This document shows positions 1 through 12,790 of a stretch of DNA of 64,000 nucleotides, piece by piece. Under the pieces are notes generated by a model. That model saw nothing but the letters and a program-made list of their open reading frames with translations. It was not told the origin of the DNA and searched no databases. A program made the position numbers and the translations under genes. The stretch spans positions 31,721,164 to 31,785,163 of the forward strand of contig CM055819.1 of assembly GCA_029582265.1 (NCBI GenBank). The letters run 5' to 3'. The DNA is from Zoroaster sp. YZ-2022. Taxonomy: Eukaryota; Echinodermata; Asteroidea; Forcipulatida; Zoroasteridae. The first letter of the stretch is position 1. Each line of letters begins with the position of its first letter.

Positions 1-159
1 CAGATGATTGAGGATAGTAATCCGACTTTTTCACTTTTCGTGTCGTAGCGCTGTCTGATCTCAAACGGGAGCCATAATCGGCACTGTGTGAACGCCGCAC
101 TAGAGCATAAAAATTACAGTCTGGTATGTAAGCTTTTGTAATCAGGCAGTTAACAATGT

Positions 160-545
160 TGTACCTTCCCTTCAATGTATATCTTGATTCAAAGAGAGTA
201 AGCAAACTCATAGAAGCAGTTTGGCCAACATTACCAATGTTGTACCTTCCCTTTAACTCTTTGATGCACAGATTAATTCTATTAATTCTATTGTTTTAAC
301 GTGTTTTTGGCGGTCGCGTGCATCAAAGGGTTAATGTATATCTTGATTCAAAGAGAGTAAGCATACTCATAGAAGCTGTTCTGCCAGCATTACCCATCTT
401 GTACCTTCCCTTCAATGTATATTTTTATTCAAAGAGAGTAAGCATACTTGTAGAAGCCGTTTTGCCAACATTACCAATGTTGTACCTTCCCTTTAATGTA
501 TATCTTGATTCAGAGAGAGTAAGCATACTGAAGCAGTTTTACCAA
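160..545 (+). repeat. 81-bp tandem repeat family (copy array 1)
   Basis: About four diverged units of 'TATCTTGATTCAAAGAGAGT ... TTGCCAACATTACCAATG ... GTACCTTCCC'. The same unit recurs at 5105-5155, 14245-14455, 15855-15912, 24765-24845, 27418-27760 and 55330-55385, in both orientations. The unit length is a multiple of three, which explains the open frames here. Confidence 0.8.
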
Positions 546-980
546 CATTACTATTGCATTCATTATTTTCTTCATGACAGCAATGTATTTGTACTGTCAG
601 AAACCAACACTAGATTTTCCCTTGGAACAGTTTCTAAAAATAATAATTTGCTATAAAAGAAATCAATAATCTGTTGTGAAAGCCTTTTAAAAGAGCTGTT
701 ATGGATGGAATGATGTCTGAAAAGGCAATACTCCATGTATGTAATGTCCCTGTAATTAAATCCTGATGCCCCTATTAAAAATCCATTTGATCAAATCAAG
801 CATGGTTGGAACTAAGTGTTGAGGTCAGTCATCATTTGATTTCCACCAAATATAGTTAGTTGCTTAGTCATGAATTTGTGGCAGAAATCATATTTAAGTT
901 TTTTATTTTATTTTTTATAAAAGCTCCTATTTACTATTGGTAATTTTTAAAGATTTGTCAAACTCACTTTAAACACTTGA

Positions 981-1432
981 TTAACCCTAACCTTCCCAAA
1001 TCCTCAAAAATCCTCTTTGCTAAAGTGAAGGATTTTGAAGGATTGAGGTTATTAGGCATATTTGCCTTTCCATGGTACATGTACATCCATATTTGTTGTA
1101 GTGATTGCAAGGTCAGTGCTTGGGTCAGTGGACACTGTTTACTGCTCCATGCAGCAGGGAGGGTCCCTGGCCATGTACATGTATCACAGATTAGAAACAC
1201 ATGTGTGCATACATGTCATGTGCTTGCTTTACCGGTACTACTGAAGGATTTTGTAGGATTCAGGTTATGTGTAAGCAAATGGGCCTAGGGAGTTAGGAAG
1301 GATTCAGGTTATGCGTAAGCAAATGGGCCTAGGGAGTTAGGAAGGATTCAGGTTATGCGTAAGCAAATGGGCCTAGGGAGTTAGGAAGGATTCAGGTTAT
1401 GCATGTGTAAGCAAATGGGCCTACGGAGTTAA
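981..1432 (+). mobile_element. TTAA-CCCTAACC MITE, piggyBac-like, with expanded right end
   Basis: It begins TTAA-CCCTAACCTTCCC and is homologous to 29817-30043 and 56254-56620. Its right end (GGGCCTAGGGAGTTAG) is repeated as three to four 44-bp units at 1246-1430. TTAA targets with CCCT ends are typical of piggyBac-type elements. It has no coding capacity. Confidence 0.65.
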
Positions 1433-1503
1433 GAGATTGTACACAGTTGGTACAAATCTTGTAAATTCATCCATACTGTATAAGAATTCAAAGATATAGT
1501 ATC

Positions 1504-2105
1504 AAATAAGGCTGTTCCGGGTACCCAGATACCCGACCGAAACTGTCGTTACCCATTCACCCATTTCCTGTAAACGACTTTTGCAAATTTTAACTGGACA
1601 TTTAAAGGGACCGTATTAATTGTCACTATCAGAGCAGACTTTCGACAGGGCATGAATCGATGTCATAGTTTAAGATTAACAAAGTGACTGAAAATTACTG
1701 GCTCATTTGTACAGCAGCAACGGTAATGTGACCTTATCATGCGGTGTATCATTTTCAGTCACTGAGTTACTCTAAAACTAGCACTCCGATTCCATGCCCT
1801 TCTGGTCGTGACAATACTGTCCCTTTAAGCCACACAAATGGAAGTCTCCAATTTTCTGTTAACAAAATGTGTGTGGGGATCGGGGATGCTACGAATCGTT
1901 TTTAAAGTAGAGGCGGGAAATTATTACAGTAAGTCCTCATTTATTATGAGTCTAATAAAAAAAGAGAAACTTTTTATATTTGTTTATATTGGTTGTTTTA
2001 TTTATGTATTTTTACAAAATTGTTTACGGGTACCTGGGTATACCTGGGTATAAGATTTCCAATTTCGGGTATCCGGTTCCTGAAATAACCAAAAACCCAC
2101 AGCCA
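1504..2105 (+). mobile_element. CCGGGTACCC-ended DNA element, copy 1, with nested MITE
   Basis: The ends read GGGTACCCAGATACCCG and GGGTATCCGGTTCC. It is homologous to 36945-37556 and, inverted, to 57283-57628. A TTAA MITE (1602-1828) sits inside it. Confidence 0.6.
1602..1828. mobile_element. TTAAAGGGAC foldback MITE, copy 1
   Basis: TTAA flanks both ends, with inverted ends AAAGGGACNGTATCGTCACG. The family recurs at 26047-26233, 28702-28905, 38526-38729 and 46439-46662. It is a short non-autonomous element of about 220 bp. Confidence 0.7.
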
Positions 2106-2461
2106 TAGTATCTGAATGTTTAATCTTATTTTGTTGCGTCTTTAACAAGAAAATAGTAAAAATGCATTAACATTTGTTTGTATGCATTTTAATGTGGAGG
2201 ACACTACGAGGGCCCCAAACGAGGGCGCTACACGAACCGTTATCACACAGGTATGTGATGGCGGTTCGTGTGTGATGGCGGTTCGTGTAGTGCGGTGACA
2301 GATTCTGTATCAAAAACATGCAAAAACAGTCTTGAACCAAAACTAACCATCCCTTTGCTAGCACAATCAACAGTAGTATACGTGTAGTAGACAGAAACAT
2401 GTTTTCAGTGACAGTGCTTTTAAGAACACCAGTGTAATGTGGTTTCAATCAAGAACCAACA

Positions 2462-3108
2462 TTAACCCTAACCACCACAAATCCTGCAAAATCCTCCAAG
2501 GGGCACTTTTTGGCAGAAATTCAGCACTGTTGGAAACTGGTACTTTCACCTCTTCGAATGGGACAAAATTACTACCTGGCAAGAAGTACAGGCCATAAGT
2601 GCTGAATATGAATGATCAACGAAAATGTATGGTGCATTTTGAAGATACAGGCATGTTTCCAATTAAAGTGCACTAACGGATTTTGGAGGATTTAGGAAGG
2701 TTCCTAGCCAGAATACCTTTTTTTTCTTTCTTTTTTTATATATTTTTTTATATTTATTTTTTTTAATGCAAATCGCCCCACACAAGGCCAATGGCCACTC
2801 CAAGGTGGGGGCTACTAAGTCATTAAGTTGTTACAATGACTCCACACTGAAGAAACCAGCCCCTTGCACCGAAACAAGACAAGTTAATAACCAGCCTCTT
2901 CACGGTGCGAATAGGACTGGGAGGGGTAACTAGTCCAGAACAAGACTGCCTCTGCCCCTATAAGCAATTATGGTTAAGTGTCTTGCTCAAGGACACAAGT
3001 GTCACGGCCGGGATTCGAACCCACATTCTGCTGCTAACACCAGAACTTGAGTCCGGTAAGCTAGACCGCTTGGCCACAACACTCCATAACCTAGGGGGTT
3101 AGGGTTAA
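2462..3108. mobile_element. TTAA-CCCTAACC MITE interrupted by a SINE
   Basis: TTAA-CCCTAACCACC lies at the left and GGGGGTTAGGG-TTAA at the right. The body matches the uninterrupted copy at 52719-52989. The SINE occupies about 2719-3089, between GAATACCT and the AACCTAGGGGG terminus. Confidence 0.75.
2719..3089 (-). mobile_element. tRNA-headed SINE, nested
   Basis: Minus-strand tRNA-like head: GTGTTGTGGCCAAGCGGTCT as A box region and GTGGGTTCGAATCCCGGC as B box, then the conserved GTGTCCTTGAGCAAGACACT segment. Its 3' half differs from the other SINEs here and ends in an A-rich tail. Confidence 0.75.
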
Positions 3109-3280
3109 TGAGCTGTCTGGGGATGATTGAGTGTCATTTGCATCACAGTGCTTGGAAGTCAGTGGATAAAGTCAACTGATGAGTCAATTATGTTCAAGCT
3201 TTCTTGATAATGAGTACTGTTTTTTTGGAGTGTTTTCTTTTGATTTTCTCTTGTAAATGCCACGAGAAACCAAGAGCATT

Positions 3281-3713
3281 TGTGATGGGCTCTGCGAAAA
3301 TGAGTCACATGGGGGTGAACATATTTTTTTAGTTATATACATGGCTGAAAAGAGCATGCAATAAGCTTCATTTTGATACCTGTTAAACAACTGTAGCATG
3401 TCCGGTACAAAAGTTATCACCTTTTGAAAAAATGTATTATGTCAACAATCGAGTAAACCCGTATAGGAGAAATTGCCTATTAAAAAAAAACTGTAAAAAC
3501 CCATGACTTCAGAAGGTTACTAATAAAATGTGCATAGTTACCAATAGCTTTTTTGATTTATAAATATGAAAATACAGATACTAAAGAACTGAAATAATGG
3601 ATAATCAGAAAATCAATTTCCAATTTTTTTTTTCACCCTCCAAACATTCATCAACCCTGTACGTGGAAATAGGCCGTGCGAGAAGCGACTCATTTTCGCA
3701 GAGCCCGTCACAT
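3281..3713. repeat. Inverted-repeat element
   Basis: Arms at 3281-3308 (GGGCTCTGCGAAAATGAGTC) and 3687-3713 face each other over about 430 bp of AT-rich sequence. It is probably a small non-autonomous DNA element. Confidence 0.5.
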
Positions 3714-4824
3714 TTTGTCAAATGATTAAATTTGTTTTACATAAAGAGGTTTTTTTTTCCCCTTCAAATATTATATCATTGCCATTGAAAATACACAGAA
3801 TGGGGGAATTAACTTATAAAAATTTGCTTTTTTATGGATTAAATTTGAACAATAATTGTCACCGGCATAAATAAGAGTAGTGAACTGATGAATTTATGAT
3901 GCAACTATAGATAAAGGAATTTTTGGTCAAATTATTGTGTGAAATATCTCATTTAAAAGTGATTTATATTGTGGTTTACAAGGAAAATTTAAACGCATAA
4001 TAAAACATTTCTGGTGTAAAACAGTAAAATAATGTACATATAAATGGAGTATGCAACTTTACCTCTGCGTGTCTTTAGAACTTAGTCATTATAATTTTGC
4101 AAAATACAATACACTTTATACCCCTTGTAAACAGGAATTAAATCATTTTTTAGTAATTAATAAATATCTTTTAAATCATAAAGTGCTTATGGAAACTTAT
4201 AACAACACTTCACATAAAACATAAATTAAGTTACTCATGCAGGGACAAGGTACAAACACACTTCATTCACCCTTTCTTGAAGCTGAGCTTTCTTTATAAA
4301 CAAAAATAAATAAATACATCATTAAGCGCTTTCATTCACTCTTTTTGAAGTTGAGCTTTCTTTGAAAAATTAATAAATAAATACATCTTTAAATGGTTAT
4401 TTCCATGTAATAATGCCAACCTCAAGTCCTCCGCACTTATACTAACGCAAACTCAAATCAAACACAAAGACACTTTAATATCATTACCCCTCGGGGGAGA
4501 TGGAGGGAAGAAGTTGTCTTTCCCCGAGGATTTTTGTATTATTCAAAATAAATCCTAAAAAATGTCACCTGTCATTTATGCAGGGTTGTGTAAGCTGTGT
4601 GTGCTGTCTCCCTGAGGAGCGTAACTATCATTATGTAATTTTGTATGGAAGCAGCCAAGAAGATGTTCTTCCTTGTTGGTTGATTCCTCAGACAATCAAT
4701 TCCCAGAACCCAAAGTTGGAATTAAAAACCTTCTAGCAAGGCAATATTGATTACATAGTATAAGTTGCATAAGTCTTGACTGTTGCATGCTGGTAAATCA
4801 CTCATTAAAGTATATGTCGTACTG
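3714..4824. other. AT-rich stretch without a recognised gene
   Basis: The only structure seen is a direct duplication of about 55 bp (4262-4320 and 4330-4386, TTGAAGCTGAGCTTTCTTT). No exon is supported. Confidence 0.5.
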
Positions 4825-4827
4825 GCC

Positions 4828-4973
4828 TGAAGATTTGATGTCACGCTTTGAGCTAGAAGCGCGTGAATTACGCCAGATCCTGGCCGTGCAGCCGCAATAC
4901 TTTCCCCGATGATGAACTTTGACCTTGGTTGGTAGCCAGCGAGCGAGCCTCGAAGCGTGACATCAGATCTTCA
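4828..4973. repeat. Foldback element (GATGTCACGC arms)
   Basis: The arms TGAAGATTTGATGTCACGC and GCGTGACATCAGATCTTCA are inverted about 100 bp apart. It is a small palindromic insertion. Confidence 0.6.
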
Positions 4974-5349
4974 GCACAACGCGTTAATGTATCCAATGAA
5001 ATCCTTTGAGTGGTACGTGACCTGGAGCTTGTCTATATCCTTGATAGGATGTAGACGGGGGACCAATCAAATGTCGTACATTCACCTTTTAGCCGTAATG
5101 TTGGCAAAAAATGCTTCTACAGGAATGCTTTACTCTCTTTGAACCAAGATATATACAAAAAAGCAACCTGCGAAGTATTCATTTAATATGGTTAAGGACA
5201 GGGGGGGGGGATAACTGCCACCTTACTCCCTCCCCATCCTTGGCTATGCGCCTGTCCTTAACCAACTTCAATGAATTGTTTTCCATCAGCAACACTTACC
5301 CCTTGCACACTTGTAGTGATGAATCTTCAATAAATCAGTTAATAATATA

Positions 5350-5683
5350 AGGCCAAAAATAAAAGTCTCCGATTTCTGGTCATCGGTCTTTTTTTTGCCA
5401 ACAGGGAAATACGTAATAAATACATTGTTTACACGGGGACCAAATTTCCCATATAAAAAGTATGGTGGCTAAGGGAGGCATCACAAATTAGGCAAATGTT
5501 CATACCCCTATGTCAAAAAGTTGTTTAAAGCACAGCACAGCAGAATTCCAATTGATCCAGAAATTTTGGCTGCAATTAGACATCATTTCATAGCAACAAA
5601 AAAAAGGAAAGTAAAAATGCTGACGCACGGGTCTGAGGCGACGCGCGCGGAGACCAGAAACCGGAGAGGTTTTTTGGCCTAAG
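5350..5683 (-). mobile_element. TCTCCGGTTTCTGGTC MITE, inverted copy
   Basis: It carries the family ends AAAGTCTCCGATTTCTGGTC and GACCAGAAACCGGAGAGGTT. Other copies lie at 14560-14730 (partial), 16890-17180, 18008-18050 (end only), 23228-23586, 25456-25795, 28990-29357 and 47290-47690. The full length is about 360 bp. Confidence 0.7.
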
Positions 5684-5874
5684 TGTTCCGCCACAGATTA
5701 AAGGAAGGAAAGAATTAACAATTTATCACCGCTCAGCGACCATACTCACTTGGTTTCCGGAAGTAAAAGCAGTGATTAATGATAGCATAATACCCAGGTG
5801 ATATTTCTACAGCAAATCTTATGAACCATGCAGCTAGCTCAGTCAGATCTTCTTCACAGTAACATTAATCTTAT

Positions 5875-6037
5875 TGACAGGGTTGGTGTAAATACTATTC
5901 CAATTGGGAGATACTTTTATCCTGATTGAAACCCTATTATCCCAATGAGGATATCAATTGACCCCAATCAGGAAATCCATGGGTGACAACATCACCTCCT
6001 GTGTAGGAGTGCTCACATTACGTGAATCTCCCATTAG
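5875..6037. repeat. Dispersed repeat (GGGAGATACTTTTATCCTGA)
   Basis: A single copy of the unit multiplied at 12063-12500. It ends CATTACGTGAATCTCCCATT, the inverted form of the sequence at 12064-12085. Confidence 0.55.
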
Positions 6038-6084
6038 AAATGGACCCGAGTTTGCCTATGACAAACTCGGGTCGGTACTCACAG

Positions 6085-8550
6085 GTTTGGGATGGAGCAG
6101 TTTTTCACACGATCTCTCCTATCTGATTGTGGTTAATGAGGTGTGAACGTGAGGTTTAGTGTCTCACTGCCTGTGAGTTTACTGACAAAAATTTTCTCCA
6201 CAATTTTACCAGTTTCTTATTTATACTCTATAGTATTGGAAACAGTGTCAAAAGTTATCAGAAAAGCAGCTTTGAATCATACAAATTTACCAAGTATATC
6301 TCAAGAAATTAAATAAGAAACAGTTTGATTTCGTCCATGCTCTTCCACATTTCGTAAATTGATACCAGGCACCAGTCCCAGCCTGTCCCAGCCACTGATC
6401 TCTGAAGAGATTACCTACGTTTATTGGCGTATGGATATATAAACATGTTCGGCGCTTCCTCCATGGTGTTACAAAGCATAGAGATGGTCCTCTCTCTATG
6501 TACAAAACAAGTAAGAAACTGAGAGGTCCACTCAGATATTTAAAAAAACATAAAATTATAAATTATTTCGCAATAAATAAAATGTATTATTAGAAATAAT
6601 CGTGCGTGCTCAATTGCCCAATAATAATAATAATAATAATAATAATGAAAACGAACATGAATAAAAAAATCCCTTGGGATTATTTGAGGATTACATTTTC
6701 TGTCACATGGGCACATCAGGATTGCGTGACACGCTACTAAACTCACTAAGGAAGTGCTCTTCTTGGAGTGTCAACAAGTTCACTTCCTTCATGGTAAGCG
6801 GTAAGGGTGCTGTGAAGCTTTTTCGGTCGAATCTTTTTCAGCAGCTCGTCGTACAAATTTCGTCTTTTGCAAAAATTGTTGTCCTCTTTCTTCAAGAACG
6901 AAGTCCCTTTCTTTGCCAGTTTAATTGTACAGTTGACATCCGTTTAATCCATCACACTATGAAAATCCCCTCGGTTAAAATATAAAGAGTCTCGGTTAAA
7001 TGTATTTTAACCGTGTTTTAACCCATGTTTAACCCTTTGATTTCAGCTGGCTATTCAACCGCATTCTCACCGCGTTTTAACCGAGTGGTTCCCTGCCAGG
7101 ATTTCCTTTCTTATTCATGACTGTAAACCTTTGTTCAATGTGATAATGAGATGCAAGTTTAACCATGGTTTAACCGAGTATAAAACGTAACGGTACAACT
7201 TGCACACAAGAGGCGATGAAGAGATTAAAAACACTTACGAAGTGTCTGTAAATTTCCAATCTAAACAAACACTGGTATACAACGGGGGACATGCACGCAA
7301 TTTGCTCAGAATACCACTGACCTTGCCCATATGAGAATAGGTGTCTGTGGGTTGGTGTGCTGGGACAGGCGTACGTGATAGGCGGACGTGATAGGTGTAT
7401 ATTTAGGTATACTAGTTAATCTGTTTTTCATCGGAAACGGGATACGTTTAGAATAATATATATCATATTCCAGAGTGTCATGAATAATGAAACGCAGGGC
7501 TCGAACAAAGACATATTGACCCAAAATTGTGGATCATCCCACCATGATGTATACGATGTATGGAGGTTTCCCGACTGCTCCATTGTTGACCCTTTTGTAT
7601 CTATACAGTTATTTTGACGTTCTAATTGGATTATGGTGCCAATACTACACTTTTTTTTTTACAAATCTTAATCCACTGGGCCACAATTTCTTCATTTTTA
7701 AATACACTAGAATCGGGAAATTTCACTCAAAGATTTATAAACACGAAAAACTCGAAAGGGAATTCCTCACAGAGAACGCAGTAACACTAGCACATGTGCA
7801 CATGTACATGTATACGTATATTACATATACAATGTATACATGCATACATATACGTGTACCACGCGCTGAAATTTGTGGGCATTGTGCATATGTCGTGTTT
7901 GATGATCATGTGCCTATTTCCGCGTATCGTGATTGGATAGATTTGCATAGTAGCAAATTTATGTTGTTCTTATTGGCTGTTCGGTTGATCATGAATAATG
8001 TTGGCCCTCTGTAATTAGGAAATGAACAATAATTATAATGCATTGACTACCGAACTGAGGTATGTTGCGGGCCAAACAGATACTAACAATTGGACTTAAA
8101 ATAACAATTCATCCATCGGGGTTCCTAATTATCATGGGTTGTTTTAATAATCGTTGCCGAAGAACAAGGATACGATGAGGACCAGTAAACGTAAGCCTCG
8201 ACTGTCGGGATAAATTGACCCGCTCTGGGGCTCAAAAACGGGTGATTTTATAAACAGCGGTTTTATTTTTGAAAACCGGTATTTCGGCGGTATTTTTGGC
8301 GGTATTTCGGGTAAAAATCATGCACTTTATTATTATTAAAAAGTAACTATGAATATAAATAAATAAATGTTTGTAGATATCATGCATCCTACTTTTCTTT
8401 AAATGTTTTGGTCAGATGATGTACGTGTACCTGTAATTTCGATCCTTGCGTGTATTGTCACCAAACAAATTATCGTCCAACTGGAATTACATTCTCATCC
8501 AGCGCGCTATTTTGATCCAGTCATTGGAAGGCACTCAGGGTATGTACGAG
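6085..8550. other. No recognised gene
   Basis: AT-rich sequence with an (AAT)n run at 6622-6645 and several TTTAACC strings at 6990-7180. CCAAT-type boxes and an ATTTGCATA octamer occur at 7930-7985. Nothing can be read as an exon with support. Confidence 0.4.
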
Positions 8551-8557
8551 TTAGCAC

Positions 8558-8750
8558 GTGTGCAATGCTCTATGCATAGCGCGTAACAATTTTTTCTATT
8601 GGCCAACGAGAACCATACGTCATCATATAACCAATATAAATATTCGTTACGCGCTGCCTATAGCGCGTAAAACGTTTTCTTATTGGTCGAACGAGAACAC
8701 ATACCTTGTCATACAACCAATAGAAATATTTGTTAAGCGATTTGGATCAT
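8558..8750 (+). repeat. Tandem duplication with CCAAT boxes
   Basis: Two units of about 95 bp share ATAGCGCGTAA, TTATTGG/CTATTGG and AACCAATA. Each unit carries a pair of inverted CCAAT boxes. The function is unknown. Confidence 0.5.
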
Positions 8751-9462
8751 GTTACTCACAAAATGTGAACAAAGGCCTCGATATCATGACTTTTTGTTTT
8801 TTTTTAAGTTGAAAACAAGCGTAAACCAAGGCTATGAGAGTATTGAAAGAGGTAGACGGAAAGAAGGATGAAGTTAAGCATATTGATCAACACCCGCCAT
8901 CCACCCAGCCAGTACGGTTGCAATGTACAATGTACACTGTGCACTGTACAGTATAATTATGTACTCTGTACATGTACATGTACATTGTACATGTACTGAC
9001 ATTAGTCGGGTGCCAGTGTGATGAACAAGTTGATTGTACCATCAGCCCGAGTTGGGCCCGGTTAAAAAGCTTGCCTTCTCGGCACACTGGCGATGCGCGT
9101 GATTCACTCGAACTCGTAGATGTGCAAGTCTTCGTACCCTTTTTTCTCCATAACAATTTATTTTGTGCATGTAGCACCTTGAAATTTTCAGACATGATGT
9201 GAACTTCTGTCCTGATAGTGATATAATGACTTTTTGGTTTTTAAGTTGAAAACATGCGTAATCATTTTTGGGGCAAAAATACTGAAAATAGGATTGCAAC
9301 CTACTCCAGAGAGTATAATTCTTGAGTCATAGCGATGACAGAAGAATGTGGTTAAGTTAAAATCACAACAGATCGCTTCAAGCGACTCTTTGAATTTTCG
9401 TAGGTGCTGTTAAAATGCTGCCCTCGGAATACGACAAGAGGTGCGTGGATGGAATCGAAGTT

Positions 9463-10062
9463 GCCCCATAAATGTGGCACGGACACGCCCCCCCCCCGCG
9501 TATCCTTAGCCACAGGTTGGTCTCATTCCGCTAACGGTAGTAATTCGAAATTCCAGGCGCTGAAATTGACGATATTTGCGACTATTTTGACAGTCTAGAT
9601 ACGTTCCTTACATGTTTAACTATCTAGGCGCCCAAAAAAATGGTGATTTTACTTACATTTTATATTTCCTGACATAGGCCCGAAAAAATTACAAGACGAT
9701 CGTCATTGTGCAGGTTTCAACGAGGACGGCCATCTTGAATGTATGAAGAGTGTGAACGGGAAAACAACTTGCGCGCGCAACAATTTTACGACGGCTGTTT
9801 TATGTGTGCACATACTTGCTGTATTTTAGCGCGCGAAGTATTCCGTTTCAGGGTTGCACGTGTTGTCGGTAGTCAGAGCATTTTTTGTGCTAAACATGTG
9901 ATATAACTACTTTAAAAATCAAATATATATAATAAAAATAAATAAATAAAACATGTCCAGTTCCTGCATTCAATTATTTACTTTTCCTATAATAAGTAAG
10001 CATAAATGATTGGATCGAAAGCTAAGGCCACCCTCCCGATTTAATTTATATATATAATATAA

Positions 10063-10102
<40 letters not shown>

Positions 10103-11529
10103 CTTATTAATTTAATTTTATTTTGTTTGTGTGTGTGTGGGGGTTCTTTGTTAATGGTGAAAAGAAACAAAGTAACAAAATCCACAATATAATTCAGCAC
10201 ACGAAAATGTTAAAAATACCGCTCAGTGACAGGCAGTAATGGACCGATCGAATCAAAATGAAGTGTTTCATGTTTGAGGATATCGCTGATACCGGTACTA
10301 GATTGCATATTGTTGTTTAACAAAATGATAATAGTAATAGTAATAATATTATCAGTATTATTGATAATGATGGATGGCCAAAATGTTAATAATTGGGACC
10401 GCCCTGTACCCATGGGTTTTATTGAGAAATTCACGATCCCAAATAGCATAGACCCAAACCATGCTTGAACCATCTTTGCAATTTGTCTGGTCCGAGTGCT
10501 CATGAGTGCAATCTTTAAGTACACATGCTAGCTTTGGCTTAAATAAACAAACAGGGGTCTACACATCTTAATTTAAGACAGTGAAATAACCAGGGGGAAG
10601 ACTCTTATTAGAAAATAAACCACCTTTGTACTGGAAGTTACCGCCTTTATATTCTCACAAAACAGATAAACATGAAAAATTGTAAAAATATTACCTGTAC
10701 TATATTACATAGATATTACATAGACTATATTCACAGATATTTTGTCAGATAAAACAATCATTCTGTTTTTTTTTGTTTTTTAATTTTTTTTTTTATAGAT
10801 TTACAAAAATGGTGGAACCATTAATATTGTTATTATTAATAGTAATAGTAACGTAACACTATAATATTTCATATATTAAAATTATTAGTGAAATTTGTAT
10901 GTTGTTTAAAATTACTATTTAAAATTAGTATTAAACTATTGTAATTAATAATAGACTATTTATTACATTATCATTTTATTTTAATGAACATTCTCTCTTG
11001 TTTTATGTACAATGTAAGTACAGTTAAATAACGTGGTACATGTATATGATAGTTAAAAGGGGATGAACTTACCATGCAGTACGGTTAATTTGATGAAACT
11101 GCTCAATGTTAGTTTCTTGAAAGTTTATATCTGCGACATCACGTGGTCATATCTCTGCGCGCTAAAATACAGCAAGTATGTGCACACATAAAACAGCCGT
11201 TGTAAAATTGTTGCGCGCATGTTGTTTCCCCGTTCAACACTATTATATGGCCGTCCTCGTTGAAACTTGCACAATGACGATCGTCTTGTAATTTTTCGGG
11301 CCTATATGTCAGGAAATATAAAATGTAAGTAAAATCACCATTTTTTTGGGCGCCTAGATAGTTAAACATGTAAGGAACGTATCTAGACTGTCAAAATAGT
11401 CGCAAATATCGTCAATTTCAGCGCCTGGAATTTCGAATTAATACTAGTTACTACCGTTAGCGGAATAAGACCAACCTGTGGCTAAGGATACGCGGGGGGG
11501 GGGGCGTGTCCGTGCCACATTTATGGGGC
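9463..11529. mobile_element. 2.07-kb DNA transposon with ~385-bp terminal inverted repeats
   Basis: The left arm (9463-about 9845) and right arm (about 11145-11529) are inverted copies starting GCCCCATAAATGTGGCACGG. The flanks TGGAATCGAAGTT (9450-9462) and TAGAATCGAAGTT (11530-11542) match at 12 of 13 positions and look like a target-site duplication. Long arms and duplications of this size suggest a Mutator-like or similar foldback element. The interior has a (TA)n run (10047-10098) and no transposase. Confidence 0.75.
10047..10098. repeat. (TA)n microsatellite
   Basis: An alternating TA run of about 50 bp inside the long-TIR transposon. Confidence 0.85.
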
Positions 11530-12062
11530 TAGAATCGAAGTTGTTAATGTTCAAACGAGTATGCACACTGTATTCAAATGAGATTTTCGCAGACAACTTT
11601 TATTGCCTCTTTTATGAAAATGTTGCCATAAATCAGCACCGCATTCAACCAAAATCATACAGCTTGGAAAGTCAGGAAAAAGCTACACCTGCATTATAGT
11701 TATTGCGTGCTAGAATGTATTTAAAAACCATAACACTTACGACGACGCGTTTAGAACTTTCAACGCGATACTTCAGTGTTATTTTGCTGATGATGTGGGC
11801 AAATAACAGAACGAGCATGGATTGTCATTCTCTGTGGTCAGTGTGATCATGGATCCTCCATGGTGTGATCCACACGTATACATTACATTATTGGCTGAAA
11901 GTAGTCAGGGCTTCGGGTGGAAGGTGTTTTGATTGACAGGCATTACCACACTGGGCCTTGGAGAATTCAAGGTGCCTGGGGCATTGTTTATCTTATAATT
12001 ACTTCACTGATAACAACTGATAAAGTTGGGTTGAAACTGGTGAGTAGAATCCAGAGTTTTTG

Positions 12063-12500
12063 GCTAATGGGAGTTTCACGTAATGACATGGGCGATTTCA
12101 ACTATACTATCCCGATTGGGAGATACTTTTATCCTGATTGAAACCCTATTATATCAATGAGGATATATATTGACCCCAATCGGGAAACCCATGGGTGACA
12201 ACATCACCTGCTGTTGTAGGAGGGCTCACATGGGTGATGTCAACTATACTATCCCGATTGGGAGATACATTTATTCTGATTGAAACCCTATTCCCCCAAT
12301 GAAGATACATATTTATTAGATGAGCATAACTTTGGAGGGATCCATTAAGTGTCCCTAGTGCAATCCCCAATGAGGATACTAGTATACCCCAACATAGACA
12401 CCTGCCATAATAGGGCTCACAATGTCTATACTATCCCCATTGGGAGATACTTTTATCCTGATTGAAACCCTATTTCCCCAATGAAGATACATATTTATTA
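12063..12500. repeat. Multiplied dispersed repeat (GGGAGATAC...)
   Basis: Three diverged units, each with CCCGATTGGGAGATAC and TATTTCCCCAATGA-like parts, related to 5875-6037. Confidence 0.6.
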
Positions 12501-12537
12501 GATGAGCATTACTTTGGAGGGATCCATTTTTTAAGAA

Positions 12538-12720
12538 GCAAAGCTTGTAAGCATGTGTCCCTAGTGCATGCATGTGTCTTGAGCTAAGCTTGTAAGCATG
12601 TGTCCCTAGTGCATGCATGTGTCTTGAGCTAAGCTTGTAAGCATGGGTCCCTAGTGCATGCATGTGTCTTGAGCTAAGCTTGTAAGCATGGGTCCCTAGT
12701 GCATGTATGTGTCTTGAGCT
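12538..12720. repeat. 45-bp minisatellite, 4 units
   Basis: The unit starts AAGCTTGTAAGCATGTGTCC and ends TGTGTCTTGAGCT. Forty-five bp is a multiple of three, so an open frame results on the minus strand. Confidence 0.85.
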
Positions 12721-12790
12721 GTTATAAGTACAAGAGGGTCAGGTCAAATAGCATCTCAAAGAGAAAACCACTGTGGTGAAAAGCTCAAGG

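Noticed and set aside
160..656. Open frame with repeated LPFNVYLDSKRVSI units
   Set aside because: It is a translation of the dispersed 81-bp repeat; the same repeat occurs in both orientations and in introns.
3091..3108. Interstitial telomere repeat
   Set aside because: GGTTAGGGTTAA is a MITE terminus with its TTAA duplication, repeated at other copies.
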